DNA from: Lentibacillus saliphilus
Lineage (GTDB): Bacteria; Bacillota; Bacilli; Bacillales; Amphibacillaceae
DNA: 64,000 nt
Direction of reading: 5' to 3'
NCBI RefSeq assembly: GCF_019093865.1
Contig: NZ_JABJXD010000008.1
Span: 1-64,000, forward strand
In this document: positions 11,204 to 20,179 of the stretch, one piece after another
How positions within the stretch are numbered: the first letter of the stretch is position 1
Layout: the number at the start of each line of letters is the position of its first letter
Notes under the pieces: generated by a model
The model's database searches: none
Told to the model about the DNA's origin: nothing
The model's input: the letters and a program-made list of their open reading frames with translations, nothing else
Made by a program: the position numbers and the translations under genes

Positions 11204-11755
11204 TCATTCGTCTTCTTGACCACCGTAAATTTCAGGCTTAAGCACACCTATATAAGGTAAATTGCGATATTTTTCTTGGTAATCAAGCCCGTAGCCAACG
11301 ACGAATTCGTTAGGGACTTCAAAACCGATGAGGTCAGCTTTAATATCAGCTGTACGGCCTGCTGGTTTATCAAGCAGCGTCACAATCTTTATGGAGTTAG
11401 CCTTACGGTATTTAAATAAATCAACGAGGTAATTTAATGTTAAGCCACTATCAATAATGTCCTCAATAATGAGTAAGTCACGGCCTTCAACCTTTGTATC
11501 AAGGTCTTTAACAATTTTAACCTCACCAGATGAACGCATCCCACCTCCGTAGCTTGAAACGTCCATGAAATCCATTTCCAAGTGAATGTTCATATGACGC
11601 AGCACGTCGGACATAAATGGCATGGCTCCTTTTAAGACACCTATAGCCAGCGGGAACTTTCCATCATATTCCTCTGAAAGTTGTTGCCCAATTTGTGCAC
11701 ATTTTGCTTTTATTTCTTCTTCCGATATGAGTGTGTGCTTAATATCATTATGCAC
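11204..11755 (-). CDS. hpt: Hypoxanthine phosphoribosyltransferase
   Basis: Salvages hypoxanthine (and guanine) to IMP/GMP using PRPP. The 183-residue protein carries the PRPP loop [14 protein letters not shown] (about residues 94-107) and the active-site loop SSYGGG. It starts with GTG, 7 nt after AGGAGG. The tilS stop is 11 bp upstream, so the two are co-transcribed; in B. subtilis the TilS and HprT proteins interact and control ftsH, which is the next gene here too. Confidence 0.96.
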   Translation of the reverse strand: MHNDIKHTLISEEEIKAKCAQIGQQLSEEYDGKFPLAIGVLKGAMPFMSDVLRHMNIHLEMDFMDVSSYGGGMRSSGEVKIVKDLDTKVEGRDLLIIEDIIDSGLTLNYLVDLFKYRKANSIKIVTLLDKPAGRTADIKADLIGFEVPNEFVVGYGLDYQEKYRNLPYIGVLKPEIYGGQEDE

Positions 11756-11766
11756 AGAAACGCCTC

Positions 11767-13161
11767 CTATGTCTCACCTTCAAAATAATCAATCTGAATA
11801 TATGGGCCGTGTGTGTGATCTTCTGCGGAAGAACAATTTTTCCTTAAACCCGTGAGCCAAATCAACTCCCCGCTTCCGTCAACAACGATTGGCCATGTGT
11901 CTCGCAAATGGTGCGGGACTTTTGCATCGATGAATATATCTTTGATCTTTTTATGGCCGTTTAGCCCTTTCCAGCGCATGCGATCTCCAGCCTGGCGTGT
12001 TCTAATATGTAAAGGTGTGGAGAGCTGTGATGCGTGGCAGATATAGCGTTGTGCTGTCTGTTTATCAGGTTCATCTGTAACCTTACCTACAAAACGGTCA
12101 CCGTTTGGCAACATGACTTCACCAGGAATGTTAAATGGGATATCCCCGTCAAATGTTTCAGATGCTTCCCAAAAATAAAACGTCATCGTCCCGTATGATT
12201 TACGCAATACCAGCTGCCTCGGAAAGTCAACTTTACTGTTGCTTTTTTGGCTATTTAACAACGTTAAAAAAATCGATTCATGCCTATAAGATAGATCATT
12301 CGGCACTTCATTATACAGATATTTCAATATTAGATGATAAGCACGTCTTTGTAAAGCAATCGAATATAATTTAAATTGATCAATTTTAAAGACAGCCTTA
12401 TCTTTATTTTCAGCAAAACGAACGGTCTGTTTGATCATATTTTCTGTCTCGATCGCCAAGTGTGCTTCATCAGCTTGCAGCGACTCACTTAAATGCTGTA
12501 TGCTCAGATGCAAATTAGGATTGCGCTCTTTTAAAAGCGGGACAATCTGCTTGCGAAATGCATTACGGGTATAGTCTGTTTCGTCATTTGATGGATCATG
12601 TCGTGGATGGATACCGACAGACTGGCAATATGCTTCTATATCGTTTTTCGTCATACAAAGCATCGGCCTAATTAACGTCCCACTAGAAAATGGGCGTGCA
12701 ACTGGAATACCTGACAGCGTTCGGGGATTGCTTGATCGCACCAAATTCATGAGCACCGTCTCCACTTGATCGTCGCCGTGATGACCTAACGCAAGATAGT
12801 CAGCTTTCTTTTGTTCCATCTGTTCTTTGAAAAATTGATACCGGAGCGTTCGTGCAGCAACTTGTGTTCCAACACCATACGTTGCTTTATACGTTTCAAC
12901 ATCAACAGACGTTCCAACGCATTCAATGTTCCATTTTTCACACATATCTTGAACATATAAAAGGTCTGTCTTTGACGCATCTCCACGAAGTTGATGATCT
13001 ACTGATAGTGCGATAATCGTTAAATTCCATTCCTGCTGTAGCGTCTTTAATATGTGTAAGAGTGCCATTGAATCCGGGCCACCAGACACACCTACAAGGA
13101 TGGTTGAGTATGGTTTGAGCAATTGATGCTCATTTATAAATGTCATGATTTTATCTCTCAT
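11767..13161 (-). CDS. tilS: tRNA(Ile)-lysidine synthase
   Basis: Converts C34 of the CAU-anticodon tRNA-Ile to lysidine, which lets it read AUA; essential. The 464-residue protein has the N-type ATP pyrophosphatase loop [12 protein letters not shown] (about residues 24-35), the [18 protein letters not shown] motif, and the C-terminal TilS domain with TRQAGDRM. It is followed closely by hpt and lies 80 bp downstream of yabT. Confidence 0.95.
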   Translation of the reverse strand: MRDKIMTFINEHQLLKPYSTILVGVSGGPDSMALLHILKTLQQEWNLTIIALSVDHQLRGDASKTDLLYVQDMCEKWNIECVGTSVDVETYKATYGVGTQVAARTLRYQFFKEQMEQKKADYLALGHHGDDQVETVLMNLVRSSNPRTLSGIPVARPFSSGTLIRPMLCMTKNDIEAYCQSVGIHPRHDPSNDETDYTRNAFRKQIVPLLKERNPNLHLSIQHLSESLQADEAHLAIETENMIKQTVRFAENKDKAVFKIDQFKLYSIALQRRAYHLILKYLYNEVPNDLSYRHESIFLTLLNSQKSNSKVDFPRQLVLRKSYGTMTFYFWEASETFDGDIPFNIPGEVMLPNGDRFVGKVTDEPDKQTAQRYICHASQLSTPLHIRTRQAGDRMRWKGLNGHKKIKDIFIDAKVPHHLRDTWPIVVDGSGELIWLTGLRKNCSSAEDHTHGPYIQIDYFEGET

Positions 13162-13241
13162 ACGTGCTTCGCTCCATTATTATATTCCCATCTCATCTAT
13201 CGTATCACAACATACTTTGAGATATAACCGTATCGTTCATT

Positions 13242-14174
13242 TTAAGGTAGTATAAGTGAGGTTAAATAGTATAATAGAGCAATCATAGCAATTGACCCAG
13301 ATTCTACAAGCAGATGGCGACTCTCGTTAGGCTGTCGCTGCTTGCTTGAAGGTGCTTTGTTTTTCTGCTGTCGATCAATAGCATTAACAACATCCTTCTT
13401 CATCTCACGGCTCGTTTTGTATTGTCCTTTAACTGCTTTTATGAGACACGTCTCATACGTCTTTAGCGGAGAAGCTTTTTGTATGTTCTTAATGAGAGTC
13501 ACCTTTGGCTGTGCACCCTTTTCAAATCGATTTGGATAAGCCATATTGATGATGACCATAGCGAGCGCGAACAAATCATATCCAGGCTCTGCTTTACGGG
13601 AACCCATCTGCCAATAGCCGCGATCAAAGAACTCCGTATATTCTTTGATTGCCCGACCAATTTGCGTCGTGCCCCCAACATCAACCCAGCGAATGCGAAT
13701 TGGTGCTGCTGTGACGATTAGATTAGCTGTTTTTAAGTCGCCAAACACCCAGCCCTGTTCATGAAGCTGATCCAAATCGTCAAGGAGCTGCAAAAGAAAA
13801 ACCCCGACCCATTCAAACCCTCTTCTTTCTATAAACGATTGAACTGCTTGGCCTTGAACATATTCCATAACATAAAATGTGTAACACCTGCCATCGGGGG
13901 CTATCCAGTCATCGACATCCAGTAAATAAGGTCCAAGACGATTGCCCTGGACCTTCGCAAGTGATTGGAGTACATTAACCTCTAGTGTTAACGATGTCCC
14001 TTTTTCACTTATTTTTAATGCAGCAGGCTCACCATTCCTTCGTGTTAAATATACAAATCCAATCGCACCTGATCCGAGCTGTCTCTCAATCTTGTATACG
14101 TGCTGATGCCATTTACCGGTAATTACCGCACCGGGTTGTAGCTTACTGCCTTGCTTCGTCGATGTCTGCTTCAT
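13242..14174 (-). CDS. yabT: Membrane-anchored Ser/Thr protein kinase (YabT-like)
   Basis: A 310-residue Hanks-type kinase. The ATP-lysine is in AALKISEKG, the catalytic loop is FGDLKTANLI (aspartate about residue 148) and the metal-binding aspartate is in WVDVGG, replacing the usual DFG. A single C-terminal membrane segment (about residues 290-309) anchors it with no extracellular sensor, as in B. subtilis YabT, a DNA-activated kinase of sporulation and DNA damage. A basic stretch (KQRQPNESR) precedes the anchor. It overlaps yabS by 32 nt. Confidence 0.9.
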   Translation of the reverse strand: MKQTSTKQGSKLQPGAVITGKWHQHVYKIERQLGSGAIGFVYLTRRNGEPAALKISEKGTSLTLEVNVLQSLAKVQGNRLGPYLLDVDDWIAPDGRCYTFYVMEYVQGQAVQSFIERRGFEWVGVFLLQLLDDLDQLHEQGWVFGDLKTANLIVTAAPIRIRWVDVGGTTQIGRAIKEYTEFFDRGYWQMGSRKAEPGYDLFALAMVIINMAYPNRFEKGAQPKVTLIKNIQKASPLKTYETCLIKAVKGQYKTSREMKKDVVNAIDRQQKNKAPSSKQRQPNESRHLLVESGSIAMIALLYYLTSLILP

Positions 14175-14877
14175 TTCGAACGCTCCTCAGTAAGCGTTTT
14201 TTGCCAAATTGATAGACGGCTTCACGTATAGCTGGACCTGTTGGCGTAATCCCTCCACTCGTTAGTTTAGGAAATACCGTTGATACCGCATCAAGCTTTG
14301 GTGACCAGTCAAACACTTTATCAATACTTTTACGCTTTCCTGGAAAACGAAAGATGCTAAACCGGTTACGACCGATTCTTGCATTTAAGCTAATGGATAG
14401 ATCAATAAGAGCTTCCTTAACAGTTTCGAGTTTATCATGCATACTCGCACTCGTATCAACGAGGACAAGCACTTCTAAATCACTTGTTTCGCCCATGTCC
14501 TCGACGACTTCCATCACCTCGCCGCGCTTTTCTGGTTCTAAATCTTCCATAGTTTGACCAGGTCCAAGGATGTGCTGCAGCTCTTGGTTAACAAAGCCTT
14601 GAAGGGTCTGCGTCATTGCCTGCTTTGTAACCATTTGAACCGTCTGTGATAGCATCTCCTTGTAGACGATTTGGCTGACGCCACCGCCGGAGCCTGCAAT
14701 ATCCTCGACTTCCTGCAAGCCATCTGGTTGCTCTGTATGCTCATCCTCCAAAATGCCAATGACATTTACTGTAATACCTTGTTGATTGGCGAGTGCCGCA
14801 GTTGCTGCCGGATCCTCCCCTTTGTTGGAACAGCCATCTGTAATTAAAAGTATTTGCTTTAACGTTCCTTTACGCAC
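14143..14877 (-). CDS. yabS: von Willebrand factor A domain protein (YabS)
   Basis: A 244-residue protein with two VWA-like halves. The first has the MIDAS-type ILLITDGCSNKG (residues about 9-20) and the second LVLVDTSASMHDK (DxSxS). It probably binds divalent metal and a protein partner. B. subtilis yabS lies in the same place between spoIIE and the kinase gene yabT; its role is unknown. The start chosen is GTG, 8 nt after GGAGG. The overlap with yabT suggests that the two proteins act together, but this is inference. Confidence 0.85.
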   Translation of the reverse strand: MRKGTLKQILLITDGCSNKGEDPAATAALANQQGITVNVIGILEDEHTEQPDGLQEVEDIAGSGGGVSQIVYKEMLSQTVQMVTKQAMTQTLQGFVNQELQHILGPGQTMEDLEPEKRGEVMEVVEDMGETSDLEVLVLVDTSASMHDKLETVKEALIDLSISLNARIGRNRFSIFRFPGKRKSIDKVFDWSPKLDAVSTVFPKLTSGGITPTGPAIREAVYQFGKKRLLRSVRNEADIDEARQ

Positions 14878-14956
14878 ATTCCACACCTCCAATTATTCCA
14901 CTACCATCATCACCGAAAAAAGACGGTCATATACATAGATGGAGGTTTCTATCGCG

Positions 14957-17398
14957 TTAACGCGCTTTATTATGATAGATTGGAATGGCGGACCATTGAG
15001 GTGCATGCTTCGTGACCTTAGCAACGAGTACGGTCATATCATCAACAATCTCACCTCCGCGCGTCCGAACGACCTCTTCAAGTAATAAGTCCGCAATCGC
15101 TTGAGGATTATCCGTTTTCATATCACCTATTTTACGCTTCAACCATATATCCGTATTTTGCACATGTTTAGGGCCATCAAATATGCCATCGCTCATTAAG
15201 ATTAATAAATCTCCCGACTGCAGCTGCTCATGAACAATATCCACATCAAACTCTTCGATAATACCCATCGGTAGATTACTCGCTTCTATTTTAATAATAT
15301 CTCTGCCCCGCTTGATAAAGCTCGGCATTGAACCGATTTTCAGAAACCGAACGTATGCATTATGCAAGTTGATAACGGCGAGGTCGAGGGTTGCATACAT
15401 TTCATCTGTCGTTCTCAATGCAAGAATAGAATTAATTGATTTGATGGCGACTTTTTCCGGAATACCTGTGTGCAAAATCTGTTGCAAGAGCCTCAACGTC
15501 TCGCCGCTTTCCTCACGCGCTCGACTGCCATTACCCATACCGTCGCTGATTGCCATGGCATATTTCCCTTCTCCCAGCTCCATCGTCGTATAGCTGTCGC
15601 CAGAAATAACGCCTCCTCCCTTCGCAGCATTAGCGATGCCTGTTTCAACAACATATTCTTTCGCCGAACCGAATGCGAAATAGCAATAACCGTTCGGGAA
15701 AGGAGAGATCTCCTCTTGTTTTACGACGACAAACTCATCGAGTATGTCAGACAAAAGTGGGGCAATGACTTTCTCACCTTCACCGTGATATTCATAAAAA
15801 GATAACACCATTTCAATATCTATATTGCCTTTTTCAAGACGGAAAATATCCAGTTTCTCCAATTCAATCCCGATGCTTTGCAAAGCTTGAACAATTTCTC
15901 GTTCTTGGCGATCATGTTGTTTCCGCTCTTTTAAAATTTCCTGTGAAAAATTATCCATGACTTCAGAAACCCCTTGAAGCTGATCAGCAACAAATCGCTT
16001 GCTTTCCATCACTTGTTTTTTCAACTTACGATTCGCTTCAAAAAATGATAATTCATCCTTCATCGTATCAATGACTTTTTTGGATTTAACACAATGGTTC
16101 TCAAATTGGCGGCTCAGCGTGTTTGATGGTTGTTTGTTAACGGATAGTTCTTGTTTCATATTTTCCATCAAGGCATACGTTTTATCAAAATTGTCTTTCC
16201 AACAGCGGTCCTTCATAAAACAGAGCTGACAGGTGCTCTCAGTCACTTGACTTAAAAAGTAATCCGTCTCCTTGCGATCACTTTCCTCGTCAAGCATATC
16301 GTCCTTATAGCCGGCAAAACTTCTAGAAAGCGCCTCAAACACATCAGAAAACTGCTCAACGCGCTGAGCGGTGACGTTGCGGATTTTTTGTAAATATTGC
16401 TCTTGTTCATTCGTATACTCTTCTGTTCCTGGGATATATCGAGAGATTCTTTTAAATAAACCTGCTGGTGTGAGCATAAATAAACCTACTGCTATAAATG
16501 ACTCAACCATGGATGGCAATAATATCGATGTGTCTCCGTAAATGCCGACTAAAAATGTTCCTACAACAAGACCTGCGCTGACACCGAGCTTTTTCCCTTC
16601 TTTAAGCAAACCACCGAGTAAACCAGAGAACGCAAGCAAGCTCATTTGATACAGATCAGCGACATTGGCAAGTGATAAGATCAACCCTGCAACAACACCG
16701 ACTGTTGAGCCAATCGCAGCCCCTCCAACAAAGGCGAGCATTAATACGATATACCGCGAAAAAATCTGTTCAAAAGAGGCATCATATATATCCCACCCGA
16801 TTGTACCTGTTAAAATGGATGCTACGAGAATAATCATCGAAACAATTTCTTCATTTTTTAAATTTGGCTTATACTTTTTGGGTGATAATAATGGAATACT
16901 TTGCATAAAGATAAGAACAAGCACAGAACCGAGCACACCTTCTACGAGCAACAGCATCCACTGATAGGATGTCAACACACCCGACATGGAGTATACGAAC
17001 AACCTCGATGCTACGGTCGATAAAAATATAAATACAGGGACAAAAATATGCTGCTTGCTTGCATGCTTAAACAGACCGGCAAAAAACACAAATACCATAA
17101 GCGCTAATGTTACAAATAACCCATGTGAAACACTGTACGTTAGCGCGCCTGCAATAAGGGCAAGCATTACTTTTGGCGAGTGACTTTTTTGGATGGACCA
17201 AACCGTTGCAAGATAGGCCACTGCAAAAGGCGATACATCGGATAAAATAACAGCCCGTCCTAACAGAAATCCGACAAAGACATATATCCAGCCCTTATCC
17301 AGCAAAATGGTCTTTAATGTAGCCTCAATACGTTGACGACTATTTAAAACGCTTTGTTTCTCTTCTATTCCTGGAACTGATTGGATCATATAAACCAC
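14957..17398 (-). CDS. spoIIE: Stage II sporulation protein E, PP2C-type phosphatase
   Basis: Forespore membrane phosphatase that dephosphorylates SpoIIAA and so activates sigma-F; it also binds FtsZ at the polar septum. The 813-residue protein has about ten membrane segments in the first 320 residues, a central FtsZ-interaction/oligomerisation region with a CQLCFMKDRCW cysteine cluster, and a C-terminal PP2C domain with SDGMGNGSRAREES and LMSDGIFDG, whose aspartates bind manganese. The length is normal. Confidence 0.97.
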   Translation of the reverse strand: MVYMIQSVPGIEEKQSVLNSRQRIEATLKTILLDKGWIYVFVGFLLGRAVILSDVSPFAVAYLATVWSIQKSHSPKVMLALIAGALTYSVSHGLFVTLALMVFVFFAGLFKHASKQHIFVPVFIFLSTVASRLFVYSMSGVLTSYQWMLLLVEGVLGSVLVLIFMQSIPLLSPKKYKPNLKNEEIVSMIILVASILTGTIGWDIYDASFEQIFSRYIVLMLAFVGGAAIGSTVGVVAGLILSLANVADLYQMSLLAFSGLLGGLLKEGKKLGVSAGLVVGTFLVGIYGDTSILLPSMVESFIAVGLFMLTPAGLFKRISRYIPGTEEYTNEQEQYLQKIRNVTAQRVEQFSDVFEALSRSFAGYKDDMLDEESDRKETDYFLSQVTESTCQLCFMKDRCWKDNFDKTYALMENMKQELSVNKQPSNTLSRQFENHCVKSKKVIDTMKDELSFFEANRKLKKQVMESKRFVADQLQGVSEVMDNFSQEILKERKQHDRQEREIVQALQSIGIELEKLDIFRLEKGNIDIEMVLSFYEYHGEGEKVIAPLLSDILDEFVVVKQEEISPFPNGYCYFAFGSAKEYVVETGIANAAKGGGVISGDSYTTMELGEGKYAMAISDGMGNGSRAREESGETLRLLQQILHTGIPEKVAIKSINSILALRTTDEMYATLDLAVINLHNAYVRFLKIGSMPSFIKRGRDIIKIEASNLPMGIIEEFDVDIVHEQLQSGDLLILMSDGIFDGPKHVQNTDIWLKRKIGDMKTDNPQAIADLLLEEVVRTRGGEIVDDMTVLVAKVTKHAPQWSAIPIYHNKAR

Positions 17399-17419
17399 GC
17401 CTCCTATGACCGTTATTAA

Positions 17420-17480
17420 ATCATAGTCGCCAATGATTTTTTGTCAAAATGAGTGGACAGGTTATAAAAATCGTTCGACG
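17420..17480 (-). promoter_or_regulatory. spoIIE promoter region with possible 0A box
   Basis: On the minus strand TTGACA (17442-17447) is 16 bp from TATGAT (17420-17425), about 25 bp before spoIIE. CGTCGAA (17474-17480), one mismatch from the Spo0A box TGTCGAA, lies 26 bp upstream of the -35. The B. subtilis spoIIE promoter is Spo0A-activated, though with a longer spacer; direct control here is inference. Confidence 0.5.
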
Positions 17481-17805
17481 CATTTCTAGCATGACGTCGT
17501 TTTTTACGGTGTGCTCTTCACTAGAGTGAAATGCTTGTCTGTACAGACGTTTTAGCCTATAAACGAAAAAAGTTTACATACCAATTACCACTTTATCTCC
17601 CTAATGCGAACACGCTTACGGATCATTTTTCATAATTATATGTTGAAATATGTTTAATCAGTCAAGTATGACAACATGTTTTTACAACAAATTAGAAATT
17701 GGTGTTAAAAAAACAGAGCTTAATGCGACCGCTCCGGAAACATTCGTCTTTTGAGTTAAACGTTAAGGTATGCCTCAGCGGCGTTCTTTTTTTAATGAGT
17801 TTCTA
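17481..17805. other. Gene-free stretch upstream of spoIIE
   Basis: No open frame with a ribosome binding site is seen on either strand. Apart from the repeat fragment at 17724-17770, the stretch is AT-rich sequence without recognisable structure. B. subtilis has a second tRNA gene (Glu) near this position; I find no tRNA fold in it here. Confidence 0.6.
17724..17770. repeat. Fragment of GCTCCGGA intergenic repeat
   Basis: TGCGACCGCTCCGGA (17724-17738) is identical to the minus-strand word at 8916-8930. The following ATTCGTCTTTTGAGTTAAAC resembles the right end of the large element near 41950-41972. Confidence 0.6.
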
Positions 17806-17834
17806 TTGACATAACGACAACCCTGTTGTATTAT
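17806..17834 (+). promoter_or_regulatory. tRNA-Met promoter (sigma-A)
   Basis: A perfect TTGACA (17806-17811) is 17 bp from TATTAT (17829-17834), ending 19 bp before the tRNA 5' end. Confidence 0.8.
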
Positions 17835-17853
17835 ATTTTTTGTTGGCTTATTT

Positions 17854-17927
17854 GGCGGTGTAGCTCAGCTGGCGAGAGCGTACGGTTCATACCCGTGAGG
17901 TCGGGGGTTCGATCCCCTCCGCCGCTA
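17854..17927 (+). tRNA. tRNA-Met (CAT), elongator type
   Basis: The 74-nt cloverleaf starts GGCGGTGTAGCTCAG and has anticodon CAT in the loop TTCATAC, a GGGGG T stem and discriminator A. CCA is not encoded. It matches the B. subtilis elongator trnSL-Met1 in sequence and position (between yabR and spoIIE). A standard 1-72 pairing (G-U) and no GGG/CCC initiator stem argue against initiator tRNA. It lies on the plus strand, opposite both neighbours. Confidence 0.95.
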
Positions 17928-17980
17928 TAGGAGAAAGAAAAGTGTAGGTGACCCGGTTAGGGTGCCAGAGCTAGACAAAG

Positions 17981-18022
17981 AAAAGCAGGAATCACACATG
18001 ATGTGTGGCTCCTGCTTTTTTA
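17981..18022 (+). terminator. Bidirectional terminator, tRNA-Met / yabR
   Basis: AAAGCAGGA..CACACAT pairs with ATGTGTG..TCCTGCTTT, followed by TTTTATTT on the plus strand and by TTTTC on the minus strand. It can end both convergent transcripts. Confidence 0.85.
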
Positions 18023-18061
18023 TTTATCGATATAAGAGCATATTTAAATAGACAGCAACTG

Positions 18062-18445
18062 CTATCCTCTTTTAGCACCTCGACCTCCACGTCTGGATTC
18101 CGTGTGCTTCTTTAAAGAGGCTAAACGGTCTTCAGAGTCTTTAAGAAATCGATTCATTTTTGCTTCGAACGATTCGGTACGTTCCTTTGGATTTTTTTGG
18201 CGGACAGGCTTATCCTTCGCTTTTTTTATTGAGAGGCCGATTTTACCGTCCTTCTCAACATTAATCACTTTTACCGTGACCTCATCACCGACTGTCAAGT
18301 GTTCTTTGATATCCTTGACATACGCATCAGCGACTTCACTAATATGGACAAGTCCTGTTGTTCCTTTCTCCAACTCGACAAACGCTCCAAAATGGGTGAT
18401 CCCCGTCACCTTTCCCTGCAGCTTACTGCCTACTTCGATCGACAT
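18062..18445 (-). CDS. yabR: S1 RNA-binding domain protein (YabR)
   Basis: A 127-residue protein whose first 72 residues form one S1/OB domain (VGSKLQGKVTGITHFGAFVE, then GLVHISEVAD), followed by a basic tail (KKHTESRRGGRGAKRG). It should bind RNA, perhaps on the ribosome; its precise role is unknown. I start at MSIEVGSK after AAGGAGGAG, rather than 17 codons upstream. It follows divIC as in B. subtilis. Confidence 0.9.
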   Translation of the reverse strand: MSIEVGSKLQGKVTGITHFGAFVELEKGTTGLVHISEVADAYVKDIKEHLTVGDEVTVKVINVEKDGKIGLSIKKAKDKPVRQKNPKERTESFEAKMNRFLKDSEDRLASLKKHTESRRGGRGAKRG

Positions 18446-18571
18446 AAAAAAAATGCTCCTCCTTAAGATTTTTAAAACTTGACAACTGCTATTCATGTAA
18501 GTGCTTACTTATATGACATTGTCAAATTAAAACACTCTTTATTATATTATAGCCAAATTTATAAAAGTGTG

Positions 18572-18952
18572 TCAATAAGAGGGGTCTTCATCCGGCAGTT
18601 TAAAAATTAATTCGCCTTTTTTTGAAAAAAAGTAGTTCGTCCGAGCAATTTCAAGGACATACTCATCGTTATTCAGTAATTGAATTTCTTCTCTTAGTTC
18701 AACTTCGTTATGTTGCATCTTATCCAGTTGCTCAGTTAGACGTTCATGCTCAGCTTGTTTTTCAGCATGTATACTACGCTGCTTCATATGATAGGCCGTC
18801 ATACTTCCAATGGCAATCACCAAAACGACTGCAAAAAGGATCAACCGACGCATGAGTCGTTGCTTTTTTCTTTTTTGCCGATCAACATGGGCATCATATT
18901 GTTTCATATAACTGGATTCTAATTTGGTAACTGTCGTTCTTTTTGCAGACAT
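18572..18952 (-). CDS. divIC: Cell division protein DivIC
   Basis: Bitopic membrane protein of the divisome that forms a complex with FtsL and DivIB; the same family works in sporulation septation. The 126-residue protein has a basic cytoplasmic head (residues 1-36), one membrane segment (LILFAVVLVIAIGSMTAYH, about residues 37-55) and an extracellular coiled coil (about 62-98), typical of the septum formation initiator family. GGAGG lies 10 nt before the ATG. It is 4 bp downstream of yabQ. Confidence 0.94.
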   Translation of the reverse strand: MSAKRTTVTKLESSYMKQYDAHVDRQKRKKQRLMRRLILFAVVLVIAIGSMTAYHMKQRSIHAEKQAEHERLTEQLDKMQHNEVELREEIQLLNNDEYVLEIARTNYFFSKKGELIFKLPDEDPSY

Positions 18953-18956
18953 CCTA

Positions 18957-19559
18957 TTATGACCTCCATTTACGCAAAATATGTTTCGTCCACTTAATCA
19001 CTATCTTCTCCATTGTACTATAAAATCCTGCTATTTTGTGCAATATTCTTTGAACGGATTGAGGTAATAGGTGATAAACGATCCGAAACAATCCTGCTAT
19101 GGGCCAGTAAATGATTTTAAATAGGAATAATAAAATTGAAAAAAGCACATTCACAATGACGAGCACCATTGCCACAATCAAACGAAAAAGCCATTGAAGA
19201 GGTGCTATAATAAGGACTTCAACGATACGTCGGAAAATGGTATACACACGCTTGATTATACGAATGATGGTCTCTAGAACGCTTTGATAAAGGGAAGCGA
19301 CCAATGCACGATAGGTCGAGTAGCCGAGTAAACACGCAAGAAATATATATAATCTGAGCGCTCCATTGTTGACTAAAAATAAGACATAGAACAAAAGCAG
19401 CGTTTGTGTCAGCCAAAACGAAGCTTCCATAACATACTTGATCAGCGTTTGCCCTTTCCAATGGATAGACAAACGCCGATACGTGTCCTGCGCCATCCCC
19501 AAATACATACCACTCGCAATCATAACGAGCATCGTGACGAGTTGGACGTTAAGCGTCAT
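18957..19559 (-). CDS. yabQ: Spore cortex biosynthesis protein YabQ
   Basis: A 200-residue membrane protein of the spore outer membrane needed for cortex formation. About five hydrophobic segments fill the first 160 residues, and the tail is basic (KIVIKWTKHILRKWRS). The ATG overlaps the yabP stop (ATGA), so the two are translationally coupled. In B. subtilis yabP-yabQ is sigma-E controlled; the candidate promoter upstream of yabP would serve both. Confidence 0.9.
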   Translation of the reverse strand: MTLNVQLVTMLVMIASGMYLGMAQDTYRRLSIHWKGQTLIKYVMEASFWLTQTLLLFYVLFLVNNGALRLYIFLACLLGYSTYRALVASLYQSVLETIIRIIKRVYTIFRRIVEVLIIAPLQWLFRLIVAMVLVIVNVLFSILLFLFKIIYWPIAGLFRIVYHLLPQSVQRILHKIAGFYSTMEKIVIKWTKHILRKWRS

Positions 19560-19855
19560 CTGAAGAGCTTGCTAAAGAATCCTTTAGCCTTCTCCTGGGA
19601 ATGCTCGTCCACATAGGATAGCTCATAAATACGACCTTTAATTGACACAACGCCTTGAGAGACATCAAGATTTTTTAAGTGCAGGTTTTGCCCGCGCACA
19701 ATTAAATAGCCCATCACGGTCTCCAATAGAAACTCCTCATTATCAAAGCTATCAACTTCTTTAACACCTGTGATCTCAATGCTTTTACGGTTATGGATTT
19801 TTAATTGATGTTCTTTTTCCATCCTTGGCGCTGTTTCCTTAGTATAATAGTTCAT
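19556..19855 (-). CDS. yabP: Sporulation protein YabP
   Basis: A 99-residue cytoplasmic-type protein of the YabP/YqfC family (KIHNRKSIEITGVKEVDSFD; the centre has LIVRGQNLHLKNLDVSQGVV), required for spore cortex assembly. It has no membrane segment. It is followed by yabQ with a 4-nt overlap and preceded by a sigma-E-like -10. Confidence 0.92.
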   Translation of the reverse strand: MNYYTKETAPRMEKEHQLKIHNRKSIEITGVKEVDSFDNEEFLLETVMGYLIVRGQNLHLKNLDVSQGVVSIKGRIYELSYVDEHSQEKAKGFFSKLFR

Positions 19856-19879
19856 CGCTTAGCCCTCCTTATCCATACC

Positions 19880-19887
19880 AGTGTATG
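19880..19887 (-). promoter_or_regulatory. Possible sigma-E -10 of yabP-yabQ
   Basis: On the minus strand CATACACT matches the sigma-E -10 CATACANT exactly, about 25 bp before yabP. The -35 region has no clear ATA, so the match is partial. Confidence 0.45.
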
Positions 19888-19913
19888 CAGAGAGGGACAA
19901 GGCTAGAACTGAA

Positions 19914-20174
19914 CTATTCGGTCAATTTTTCTTCTTTCAGCACTTTATATAACATCTCAGCTTCACCTTTTTTAACATGCTCCTTTAAAGACGTCACTTC
20001 AACGGTCACGAGCTTCTGCCCAAATCGAATGGTTACTTCATCACCGACGGCAACATTAGTAGAGGCCTTCGCCTGCTGCCCATTAATGGTAATTCGGCCT
20101 TGCTCAGCGACCTCTTTAGCTAACGTACGCCGTTTAATTAGGCGTGATATCTTCAAAAATTTATCTAAACGCAT
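19914..20174 (-). CDS. rqcP: Ribosome quality control S4-domain protein RqcP
   Basis: An 86-residue S4 RNA-binding protein (MRLDKFLKISRLIKRRTLAK) that in B. subtilis stabilises tRNA on stalled 50S subunits during RqcH alanine tailing; formerly YabO. The start is the ATG giving MRLDKF, after AAAAGGA; it overlaps the mazG 3' end by codon-scale distance only (mazG stops at 20180). Length and position match B. subtilis. Confidence 0.94.
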   Translation of the reverse strand: MRLDKFLKISRLIKRRTLAKEVAEQGRITINGQQAKASTNVAVGDEVTIRFGQKLVTVEVTSLKEHVKKGEAEMLYKVLKEEKLTE

Positions 20175-20179
20175 CGTGA

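Noticed and set aside
13242-14174. yabT as a dead pseudokinase because it lacks DFG
   Set aside because: The metal-binding aspartate is kept in WVDVGG and the catalytic loop FGDLKTANL is intact.
17399-17853. A second tRNA (Glu) in the spoIIE gap
   Set aside because: No cloverleaf or GGTTCRAATCC-type T arm seen apart from tRNA-Met.
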